The notes beneath the pieces are model-generated. The model was not told where the DNA came from. It saw only the letters and a program-made list of their open reading frames with translations, and did no database searches. A stretch of DNA of 64,000 nt, from assembly GCF_001463765.1 (NCBI RefSeq), contig NZ_BBWK01000016.1:1-64000 (forward strand), read 5' to 3'. Positions 51,128 to 59,770 of this stretch are shown here, in pieces. Origin of the DNA: Aureimonas sp. AU4 (lineage in GTDB: Bacteria; Pseudomonadota; Alphaproteobacteria; Rhizobiales; Rhizobiaceae). The number at the start of each line of letters is the position of its first letter. Positions within the stretch are counted from its first letter, which is position 1. The translations under genes were made by a program, and so were the position numbers.

Positions 51128-51856
51128 ATGAAAGACGACATCGACCGCCCGGACCGCGACGAGGGCAAGGGACGCGGCCCCAAATCCAAGATGAAGTTCC
51201 TCCTCGCCGTCGACTCGGTGGACTTCAAGTCACTCGAAACGAACGATCCGATCCTGCTCGGACGCCAGGTTCTCGAGAAGCGCGGCCTGCGGCCGCCGGA
51301 ATCCTTCAGCCTGTTCAACATCCTCCCGAGCGGCGACTTCGAGGACGTGCGCCCGGACGAGGAGCTCGACCTGCGCGAGGACGGCGTCGAGCGGCTCGTC
51401 GCCTTCTCGACGGACCGCGTCTTCCGCGCGACGCTGAACGGGCGGGTCATCGCCTGGGGAGCTGGGACCATTCCCGAGAGCGCCCTCCGCCTTCTTTCGG
51501 GCGTCGGCCCGGACGAGGCGGTCTTCCTCGAGATCCGCGGCGGCACCGACCGCTTAATCCCCGAGGGCGGGCACGCCGACCTGAACCCGAACGGCACCGA
51601 GGCGTTCATCACGGCACCGAAGCCGAAGCGCTACGTCTTCGTATTCAACGGGAAGCGGTACGAGAGCGCCGAGCCGCGCCTCACCGGGGCGCAGATCAAG
51701 GCCCTGATCCAGAACTGGAACCCCGAGCACGACCTCCTGCTCGAGGGCCACGGGAACGAACCAGATCGCGTCGTCGCGGACGACGAGCTTGTCGACCTTG
51801 CCGAACTGCACGGCCCGGTTCGCTTCTCGCAGGTTCCCAAGGCGAACTTCGGCTGA
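51128..51856 (+). CDS. multi-ubiquitin-domain protein (242 aa, three beta-grasp repeats, C-terminal Gly)
   Basis: The sequence contains three beta-grasp segments in tandem: about residues 22-93 (KFLLAVDSVDFKSLE), 94-165 (RVFRATLNGRVIAWG) and 166-242 (RYVFVFNGKRYESAE, then DLLLEGHG). This is the multiubiquitin family. The last residue is Gly (ending KANFG), as expected of a ubiquitin-like modifier that an E1 can adenylate without prior cleavage. A charged, disordered N-tail precedes repeat one. ATG 51128 has GAAGGAACGACACA in front. The stop overlaps the E2 gene start by one base. Function: likely modifier or scaffold protein of the E1/E2 encoded downstream. Confidence 0.87.
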   Translation: MKDDIDRPDRDEGKGRGPKSKMKFLLAVDSVDFKSLETNDPILLGRQVLEKRGLRPPESFSLFNILPSGDFEDVRPDEELDLREDGVERLVAFSTDRVFRATLNGRVIAWGAGTIPESALRLLSGVGPDEAVFLEIRGGTDRLIPEGGHADLNPNGTEAFITAPKPKRYVFVFNGKRYESAEPRLTGAQIKALIQNWNPEHDLLLEGHGNEPDRVVADDELVDLAELHGPVRFSQVPKANFG

Positions 51857-52242
51857 TGCACGCGGTCACGGAACGCCAGTTGGCGGACCTGGGGGAGCGG
51901 TTCGCGACCGTCGACGCGACGCCGCTCCCCGACGGTTCCGTTCTCGTCAGGATCCACGACGTCGCCCTCCCCCCGGGCTGGTCGGCCGGCACGACGAACG
52001 TCCTGTTCGTCGTGCCGGCCTCGTATCCCTTCGCCGCACTCGACTGCTTCTGGACGGACGGGAGCCTCACGCTCGCGTCCGGCGTGGCTCCGCAGAACAC
52101 GGCCATCAACCCGATACCCGGCGTGCCGCATGAACCCCTTCTCTGGTTCTCCTGGCACCTCACGGGCGCCTGGGACCCGAACCGGGACACCCTGTCGGGC
52201 TGGATGAACTCCGTGCTCGAACGCATGAGGAGAGCGACATGA
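51856..52242 (+). CDS. prokaryotic E2 family E (Prok-E2_E) ubiquitin-conjugating-like protein (128 aa)
   Basis: The protein has the UBC-like layout of the Prok-E2_E group: LPPGWSAGTTNVLFVVP and ASYPFAALDCFW strands, a LLWFSWHLTGAWDP block and a final helix. There is exactly one Cys, residue 64, just after the YP turn, in the position where family members have their conserved Phe/Trp/Cys. It is the only candidate thioester residue. Its ATG overlaps the stop of the multi-ubiquitin gene, and its stop overlaps the E1 gene, so all three are translationally coupled. It would accept the activated modifier from the E1. Confidence 0.83.
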   Translation: MHAVTERQLADLGERFATVDATPLPDGSVLVRIHDVALPPGWSAGTTNVLFVVPASYPFAALDCFWTDGSLTLASGVAPQNTAINPIPGVPHEPLLWFSWHLTGAWDPNRDTLSGWMNSVLERMRRAT

Positions 52243-53585
52243 GCGGACTACGTTTCTCCAGCCCAGGCTTCGGCGACCTCCGCGCCGCGCTCCTCGCGGA
52301 CAGCACGGTCGAGGGTTGCGCCGCTGTCTTCGCCCGCTGGAACCGCGACGCGTCCTCGTGGGTCGTCTCCGACTGGGAGATGGCGCCGGAGGCGGCATAC
52401 GAGCGGCGCGACAGGGTCTCGGCGATTCTCCGCGGAGCCTATCTCGCGGACCTCGCCAACCGCTCGCGGACGCGGGGCCTATCACTCGTCCTCGCCCACA
52501 CGCATCCCGACGCCGTCGGGACGCCGCGCTTCTCGCCCGTCGACGATGCCGGCGAGAGGGAGATGGCCACGTTCCTCGGTCGGCGCGCCCCCGTCGGCGG
52601 ACACCTGGCGCTCGTGGTCGGCCCACTGGGCTGCCGTTGTCGCTTGATGGGGACGGGCGGGGACGTGCCTGTCTGGGAGATCGGCGAGAATGCCATCCTG
52701 CGTTCGGGCCTCGGCGGCACCGCCGCCCCCTCCACGGAACATGATCGCCAGGTCCGCGCGTTCGGCGCGTTGGGCCAGGCGATCATGGGAGACCTGGATG
52801 TCGTCGTCGTCGGCGCCGGGGGCACGGGTTCGGTCGTGCTCCAGCAACTGGCGCATCTCGGGGTTCATCACCTGACCGTCGTCGATCCCGACGTCGTCGA
52901 AACGACGAACCTCAACCGCCTCGTCGGAGCCCGTCCCGGGGACGTCGGCTCAGCCAAGGTCGATGTCGCGCGCCGCGCCGTCCTGGCCGTCAACCCTCGA
53001 GCGCGGGTCGAGGCGATACGGGCGGACATCGTGGACGATGCGACGGCGGCCATCCTGCCCCGCTTCGACTTCGCGTTCCTTTGCACGGACTCCCATGCCA
53101 GCCGCGCGGTGGTCAACCAAGCCGCCTACCAGCATCTGGTGCCGACCATCGACATGGGCGTCAGCATCACGGTCGGCGCGGAAGGCGTCGAGCACGTCAA
53201 CGGCCGGGTTCAGATGCTGGCTCCCGGGATGACCTGCCTGACCTGCACGCGGGCCCTCGACGCGGAACGGATCCGGCAGGAGATGCTGACGCCGGAGCAG
53301 CGTGCGGCGGACCCCTACGTTCAAGGCGTGCACGAGCCGCAGCCCGCCGTCATATCGCTCAACACGACGATGGCCTCCCTCGCCGTAACGATGTTCCTTG
53401 GCGCGGTCACGCCCGTGCCGTCCACCGCGCGCTTCCTTCTCTACGATGGCATCAGGGGTACGGTGCGCCCGACCGTCGCCAGGTCCCATCCCCACTGCAT
53501 CGTCTGTTCGCCGGACGGCGCGTTGGCACGGGGCTCGCAATGGCCCCTTCCGACAAGGCCGGCGGGAGGCCGCGTTGCGGCTTGA
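52239..53585 (+). CDS. JAB (JAMM) peptidase - ThiF/E1-like adenylating enzyme fusion (448 aa)
   Basis: Residues about 1-155 form a JAB domain with the JAMM motif HTHP (87-90), then S99 and D102. Residues about 170-430 form an E1/ThiF-like fold with nucleotide motif GAGGTGS (192-198), VVDPDVVETTNLNR and FLCTDSHASRAV, and zinc-binding pairs CLTC (333-336) and CIVC (420-423). One chain therefore carries both the modifier-adenylating and the modifier-removing or processing activity. It overlaps the E2 gene by 4 bp. This JAB-E1 form with a multi-ubiquitin and an E2 is a recognised bacterial ubiquitin-like arrangement. It has no separate catalytic-Cys domain. Confidence 0.9.
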   Translation: MSGLRFSSPGFGDLRAALLADSTVEGCAAVFARWNRDASSWVVSDWEMAPEAAYERRDRVSAILRGAYLADLANRSRTRGLSLVLAHTHPDAVGTPRFSPVDDAGEREMATFLGRRAPVGGHLALVVGPLGCRCRLMGTGGDVPVWEIGENAILRSGLGGTAAPSTEHDRQVRAFGALGQAIMGDLDVVVVGAGGTGSVVLQQLAHLGVHHLTVVDPDVVETTNLNRLVGARPGDVGSAKVDVARRAVLAVNPRARVEAIRADIVDDATAAILPRFDFAFLCTDSHASRAVVNQAAYQHLVPTIDMGVSITVGAEGVEHVNGRVQMLAPGMTCLTCTRALDAERIRQEMLTPEQRAADPYVQGVHEPQPAVISLNTTMASLAVTMFLGAVTPVPSTARFLLYDGIRGTVRPTVARSHPHCIVCSPDGALARGSQWPLPTRPAGGRVAA

Positions 53586-53843
53586 GGCCTGCGCGGAAGC
53601 GCCCGCCGCCGCGGCTCGCCTCGCACCCTCGCGTGCCGGAACGGAACGGTCCCGTGATCCGGATCGCAGCATGCGGGAGGAATCGTTGGACGATCCCCCG
53701 GAGCGGCCCGTTCCGGCGGGATGTCCGATACCGTTGCCCGTCGCGAGACCTCAGCCGATCGGCTTGCCGGCGCCCGACGCGGGACGGTGCGCGCCCAACA
53801 GCGGTCGCCGCCCCACGAAACGACAAAACGGAAGGTCCGTCCG

Positions 53844-54365
53844 ATGAGCGAACCCGCAAGACGGCTAAGACTGGTCGGAGCCGCTCCCTACCGCGAGGAG
53901 GCGGAAGCCCTCCTGGAGCGACCTGGCGATGCATCCCTCGTCGAGAGAGGCGTTACACGCGCGATGGTGTTGAGGTGCCCCGACGGTTGCGGCGAGACCC
54001 TGGTGGTGAACCTCGATCCCCGCTCGGGCAAGGCGTGGCGGCTGGACCGGCGTCAGAACTCCACCACAGTTTACCCGTCGGTCTGGCTCGACGGGGGGTG
54101 CAAGAGCCACTTCATCGTCTGGAGGGACACCATCTTATGGTGCGACCGGTTCGAGGACGGCAATGTCGAGCCTGCCTACGACCCGGCGCTCGAGGATGCC
54201 GTCCTGGAAGCCGTTCCGTTCGACAGGGATGTCGGGCCGGCCGAAGTCGGCGACGCGTTGGACGCGTTGGCCTGGGACGTCGCCAAGGCGCTGCGCCGCC
54301 TCGCATTGCGGGGTGCGGCGCAAGAAGGTGTGGGTCGCGCCCGCGGACGCTACCGCAGGAGGTGA
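53844..54365 (+). CDS. DUF6527-like zinc-binding protein (173 aa)
   Basis: The protein matches DUF6527, a family that I recall beside multi-ubiquitin/E1 genes. The core is MVLRCPDGCGETLVVNL (two Cys plus one in the following strand), VYPSVWLDGGCKSHFIVW and TILWC, giving a Cys-rich zinc knuckle. The tail is basic and helical. The start is ATG 53844 after GAAGGTCCGTCCG; frames upstream are not needed. A 258-bp gap separates it from the JAB-E1 gene, in which nothing else is supported. It may be a substrate-recognition or E3-like partner; this is a guess. Confidence 0.75.
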   Translation: MSEPARRLRLVGAAPYREEAEALLERPGDASLVERGVTRAMVLRCPDGCGETLVVNLDPRSGKAWRLDRRQNSTTVYPSVWLDGGCKSHFIVWRDTILWCDRFEDGNVEPAYDPALEDAVLEAVPFDRDVGPAEVGDALDALAWDVAKALRRLALRGAAQEGVGRARGRYRRR

Positions 54366-55260
54366 AGTCGGTCAAAGGGCCTGTGGGGTGGGGGTCGGAT
54401 GCGGACCGACTTCGCCGCCATGGTCACGTCCGCCGATCCGCGACGCGATCCTCGGTTTCGACTTCTCATGTATGTCGGCGATCGTGACGTTGGACATCGT
54501 GAAAAATCCGACCGCCGGCCCCGCGATCTACAAGTTCATCCACCTGCCATCCGAGAAGGCGCCTTGGGGGAAGTCCCCAATGGCACGCAGCCGGACGAAA
54601 CGACTCACGCCGACCAACTCCGCCATGCCTATGCCGAGGCCGCGGGGGCGGCGTTCGTGGCATTCAAGGAGGTGGCCGCGATCCTGGCCACGGCCGCCAC
54701 TTCGGTCGTCAGCGGACCCGCTACTGTGAGGCCGAGTCCTCTGCAAGGTTCACAGGGACAACACCGCATCCGGCGCGACCGATATTTTCGAGACGGACGT
54801 CTTCTGTCGTGTCGTCGAGGCGCATGTAGACGGCCCGGTGTCAGGGTGTCAGTACACCTCGGCGCATAAGTTCATGGCGAAGGTCCCGAGCTTGGTTATG
54901 CGTTCCTCGCGGTGCGATTTGGCAGTCCCTTCCAGGCGGCCGCCAAGCTGGCCAGCCGACGATTCGCGAACCTTCCAAAAATCCTGACTTCGTTTCAGGA
55001 GATAGTTCGCGAGCAGTCGTTTCAATTTCACCCAGCATCTGCAACGTTACGGAATCACTGGTTGGGCGAGAATGTGGCAATGGTGGAATTGTCTACCGAA
55101 GAACGCCACCAAAAAATTCTGGATCAAGCGAAATCAACCACTTATCGGCGTGTTGCGTCATTGTGAAGTCACGATCAAAGTCAGTTTTTTTGGAAAAAAA
55201 TCAGGATTTTTGGAAATAAGGTCGCTGTAATTTGGAAGCGACAGCTTACTAGTTTTACGG
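54366..55260. other. gene-poor junction between the ubiquitin-like cluster and the tRNA
   Basis: About 900 bp. Two adjoining frames near 54470-54750 give coding-like pieces (IVKNPTAGPAIYKFIHLPSE in one frame, then GTQPDETTHADQLRHAYAEA and FVAFKEVAAILATAA in another). They probably are a frameshifted remnant, but no family was recognised. The last 200 bp are AT-rich. No copy of the tRNA 3' end was seen, so an attachment site cannot be placed. Confidence 0.35.
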
Positions 55261-55333
55261 TGGGCCCGGCAGGACTCGAACCTGCAACCAAGCGGTTATG
55301 AGCCGCCGGCTCTGACCATTGAGCTACAGGCCC
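55261..55333 (-). tRNA. tRNA-Ile2 (CAU anticodon, lysidine-modified type)
   Basis: The complement folds into a full cloverleaf. The acceptor is GGGCCTG pairing with CGGGCCC, and the D-arm is GCTC...GAGC. The anticodon stem is GGCGG/CCGCT with loop CTCATAA (anticodon CAT), and the T-arm GCAGG-TTCGAGT-CCTGC. The T- and anticodon-stem features match tRNA-Ile2 rather than elongator or initiator Met; the CAU is read as Ile after lysidine modification. The encoded 3' end is A, then CCG, so CCA is added post-transcriptionally. It marks the border between the accessory and core DNA. Confidence 0.92.
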
Positions 55334-55450
55334 GCCGCGTGAGCGTTAACCCAACTGGGACGCCGCCTCAAGCAAAGGTTGGGGCGGCAAAGCTTCCGCC
55401 GCATTCGCTTGGCAGGTGGTTCTGGCCATAGCCTCTGAGATGGAGTTCCG

Positions 55451-56212
55451 ATGTCCGCTTCCCGCCGCCTCGCCCGCCCTGCCCTTCTCGTGCTGGCGCT
55501 GGGGCTCTCCTCGGCTGCCCTCGCGCAGACGCCGCCCGCTCCGCCCGCCACCGCCCAGCCCTCCGAGCCGCGGCGGCTGGCCGTTACGGGCGAGGGACAG
55601 GCCACGCGCGCGCCCGACCTCGCGCTCGTGCAGCTCACCGTCATGCGCCAGGGCGAGACGGCGCAGAAGGCGCTGGCCGACAACAACGCGGCCATGTCGG
55701 CCGTGCAGGGCGCGCTGCCCGAGTTCGGTCTCGAGGCGCGCGACGTCCAGACCTCGGGCTTCTCGATCGCCCCGCAATATCGCTACGACACCGCCTTGGA
55801 CGGCACGCAGAGCCCGCCGACGCTGGTCGGCTACGAGGTGCGCAACACCATCACGCTGCGCGTGCGCGCGGTGGACAGGCTCGGCGAAATCCTGGACCGG
55901 GCCGTGTCGCTTGGCGTCAACGATGGCGGGTCGATCGAGTTCGCGGCGGAGGACCCGTCCGCCCTGCAGAACGAGGCGCGCCGGCAGGCGGTGGAGCGGG
56001 CCCGCGCCAGCGCGGAGGCCATGGCCGCGGCGGCGGGCCTGCGGCTCGGCGCGCTGATCAGCATCGAGGACGGCGCGACCGGCGCCGCGCCGCCGCGTCC
56101 CCTGGCCGAGATGCGCATGATGGCGGCCCCCGCCTCGCCCAAGGTGCCGGTGGCCGCCGGCGAGACGATGGCGAGCGCCAGCGTGCGCCTGGTCTTCGCA
56201 CTGGAGAACTAG
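55451..56212 (+). CDS. SIMPL (DUF541) domain periplasmic protein
   Basis: The 253-aa product has a signal peptide (cleavage after SSAALA near residue 25), a Pro/Ala-rich linker, and a SIMPL domain (about 40-250): RLAVTGEGQATRAPDLALV, the SIAPQYRYD segment, VGYEVRNTITLRVRAVDRLGEIL and ASASVRLVFAL at the end. SIMPL proteins are periplasmic or outer-membrane associated with roles in oxidative-stress and envelope maintenance. A strong hairpin follows the stop codon. The gene is divergent from the tRNA and starts the core region. Confidence 0.9.
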   Translation: MSASRRLARPALLVLALGLSSAALAQTPPAPPATAQPSEPRRLAVTGEGQATRAPDLALVQLTVMRQGETAQKALADNNAAMSAVQGALPEFGLEARDVQTSGFSIAPQYRYDTALDGTQSPPTLVGYEVRNTITLRVRAVDRLGEILDRAVSLGVNDGGSIEFAAEDPSALQNEARRQAVERARASAEAMAAAAGLRLGALISIEDGATGAAPPRPLAEMRMMAAPASPKVPVAAGETMASASVRLVFALEN

Positions 56213-56220
56213 GCGGACAG

Positions 56221-56248
56221 GCCCTTCCGGTACCACCGCCGGAAGGGC
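56221..56248 (+). terminator. hairpin terminator-like structure after the SIMPL gene
   Basis: GCCCTTCCGG-N8-CCGGAAGGGC, a perfect 10-bp stem 8 bp after the stop codon. There is no T-run, so termination may be weak. Confidence 0.55.
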
Positions 56249-56320
56249 ATGCCCGTTCGGCTGCGAGCCCCCGGTGACGTTTCGCGCACGAGAAACGGCC
56301 GGAACCATCAATGGATACGA

Positions 56321-56354
56321 GAAAGGCCCGGAAGCGCCAGCTTCCGGGCCTTTC
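56321..56354. terminator. bidirectional terminator (15-bp perfect stem)
   Basis: GAAAGGCCCGGAAGC-GCCA-GCTTCCGGGCCTTTC. The stem is A-rich at one base and T-rich at the other, so it can stop transcription from both sides: the SIMPL gene on plus and the secreted protein gene on minus, whose stop codon is at 56377. Confidence 0.75.
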
Positions 56355-56376
56355 CGCCGGACGGCGACGCGCCGTC

Positions 56377-56775
56377 TCAGCGGCGGTCGATCACCGGGCA
56401 GCCGCGCGCCTGCGCGAAGGTGACGAGCACCGGGCGCCCGCCCCGGCGGAAGCCTTCCACCACGACGCGCCGGCGCCCGACATCGACGATGTCGACGCCG
56501 CGCAGGCCGAAGGCGCGGGCCTTCTCCAGCGCAAGGCCCGGACGGCAGATCCCCTGATCCCGCCAGCCGTCCCGGTCGCGTCGGTCACCCCAGTCCCGGC
56601 GATCGTCCCAGTCGCGACGATGATGGCGGCCCTCGCCGTCCCAGTCGCCGCGATACTGGATCTCGGTCAGGAGCGAGGCGGCGGGCGCCTGTGCGCGAGC
56701 GGGAAGAGCGGCTCCGACGAGAGCGGCGCCGAGCGTGGCGGCGGCCAGGAGCGCGGAGCGAAGGGGGGCGGCCAT
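56377..56775 (-). CDS. secreted hypothetical protein with a His/Arg/Asp-rich middle (132 aa)
   Basis: A signal peptide (cleavage after PARA near residue 28) precedes a low-complexity segment (about 40-72) of alternating Asp, Arg, Trp, Gly and His. A short folded C-terminal part follows (about 75-132; VDIVDVGRRRVVVEGFRRG), of the kind seen in small PepSY-like periplasmic proteins. The middle may bind metal or nucleic acid. I do not know a family. It shares the bidirectional terminator with the SIMPL gene and is divergent from the DoxX-like gene. Confidence 0.7.
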   Translation of the reverse strand: MAAPLRSALLAAATLGAALVGAALPARAQAPAASLLTEIQYRGDWDGEGRHHRRDWDDRRDWGDRRDRDGWRDQGICRPGLALEKARAFGLRGVDIVDVGRRRVVVEGFRRGGRPVLVTFAQARGCPVIDRR

Positions 56776-56944
56776 GGCGTAAGGTCCTTTCGGTGGGATG
56801 GAAGCCGAACCGCAGAATGGCCGCGCCGGACTGAACGTGGCCCGAGCGCCGCATTCAGCGCGCGTTCAGGGAGCGGAGTGCGACGACATCGCCACGAAAC
56901 GATCCCGGCGGAAGATGGCACTCGTCTCAACCGGAGTGGTCGCC

Positions 56945-57406
56945 ATGCCCCGTCCCATCGCCCGCCTTCTCGAATCCGCCCTCTTCACGCGCCTTGCCAT
57001 CGTCCTCCTCACCTTCTGCTTCTGGGGCGCGGGCCTCGCCAAGCTCGCGGACTTCCAGGCCGCGGTCGCCGAGACGGCCTTCTTCGGCATCCAGCCCGCC
57101 GCCCCGATCACGGTCCTCGTGATCGCGACGCAGCTCGTCGGCTCGTTTCTTCTGATCACCGGCATCAAGCCCTGGCTCGGCGCCGGCGCGCTCGGCGTCT
57201 TCACGGCGCTCACGATCCCGCTCGTGCATCACTTCTGGAACCTGGAGGGCGAGGCCGCGATCGTGCATTTTCACACCGCGACCGAGCACGTCACGGTGAT
57301 CGGCGGACTGATAGTGGCCGCGATCCTCGCCCACCGCCTCGAGACGGCGCGCAGCGCCGCAGCATCCGTCGAGCCCGCCGCCCCGTCGCGCTACCAGCAG
57401 GTCTGA
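56945..57406 (+). CDS. DoxX-like integral membrane protein (153 aa)
   Basis: The product has four hydrophobic segments (about residues 12-30, 52-72, 80-98 and 118-138), with [15 protein letters not shown] at the first, [15 protein letters not shown] at the second and [11 protein letters not shown]. This is the DoxX/DoxD-like layout. The start was put at ATG 56945, nine bases after GGAG; ATG 56915 is also in frame. A terminator follows. Function is not known; relatives are linked to thiol or quinone redox balance. Confidence 0.85.
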   Translation: MPRPIARLLESALFTRLAIVLLTFCFWGAGLAKLADFQAAVAETAFFGIQPAAPITVLVIATQLVGSFLLITGIKPWLGAGALGVFTALTIPLVHHFWNLEGEAAIVHFHTATEHVTVIGGLIVAAILAHRLETARSAAASVEPAAPSRYQQV

Positions 57407-57423
57407 GACGAGACGCCACGAAA

Positions 57424-57451
57424 AAGGGGCGCCCCTTGCGGGACGCCCCTT
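57424..57451. terminator. terminator between the DoxX-like gene and rpoD
   Basis: AAGGGGCG-N12-CGCCCCTT, with an inner CCC/GGG extension, flanked by A5 on the left and CTT on the right. It lies between two convergent genes and could serve both. Confidence 0.7.
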
Positions 57452-57478
57452 CTTGTTCGTTCGGCGTCGGATCGCCGC

Positions 57479-59452
<1,974 letters not shown>

Positions 59453-59770
59453 TCCCGTACGTCTCCACTTCGCGCCGGGCGTTCCCACGGAGAACCCGGG
59501 GCCTCGCGCGCCGCGCGCCGAGGACCTTGCGTGTCTTAGTAGATGAGCGGCCGTAAACGACCGCTTAACCATGATGACCGTCCGCTCGCGCGGTCGCTCG
59601 GCCTACTCGAAACTCGTCGCAGCCCTTCGCCGCTCGGCAGCTGTTTGCCGTGACATCACCCGTCGCGGCGGTGTTTTTTGGTTTCCCGACGTCCTGTCAA
59701 GAGCTTGCTGCCCCATGACGGTGCCCGGCGAACACGGAACCGACCCTCCCACGCCGGCGAATTGGGGACG
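59453..59770. other. intergenic region between dnaG and rpoD
   Basis: About 318 bp with no gene. It holds the probable rpoD promoter described separately and a leader with the Shine-Dalgarno region. No other element was recognised. Confidence 0.45.
59672..59700 (-). promoter_or_regulatory. predicted rpoD promoter (TTGACA-N17-AAAACA)
   Basis: On the minus strand, TTGACA (59700-59695), a 17-bp spacer, then AAAACA (59677-59672). The -35 element is perfect, the -10 element is weak. It lies about 220 bp before the rpoD start, giving rpoD a promoter separate from dnaG. Confidence 0.45.

Noticed and set aside
53586-53843. Extra gene between the JAB-E1 and DUF6527 genes
   Set aside because: Frames are open but begin inside the E1 gene and give Arg/Pro-rich text; no start with a ribosome site was found.
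54849-55031. 60-codon minus-strand frame with basic, helical product
   Set aside because: It has a plausible GTG start but no ribosome site, no recognised family and no neighbour that would support it.
55261-55333. Attachment-site copy of the tRNA 3' end near the integrase
   Set aside because: I compared the 3' end of the tRNA with the gaps at 420-470 and 2241-2611 and saw no match, so no island border was called there.
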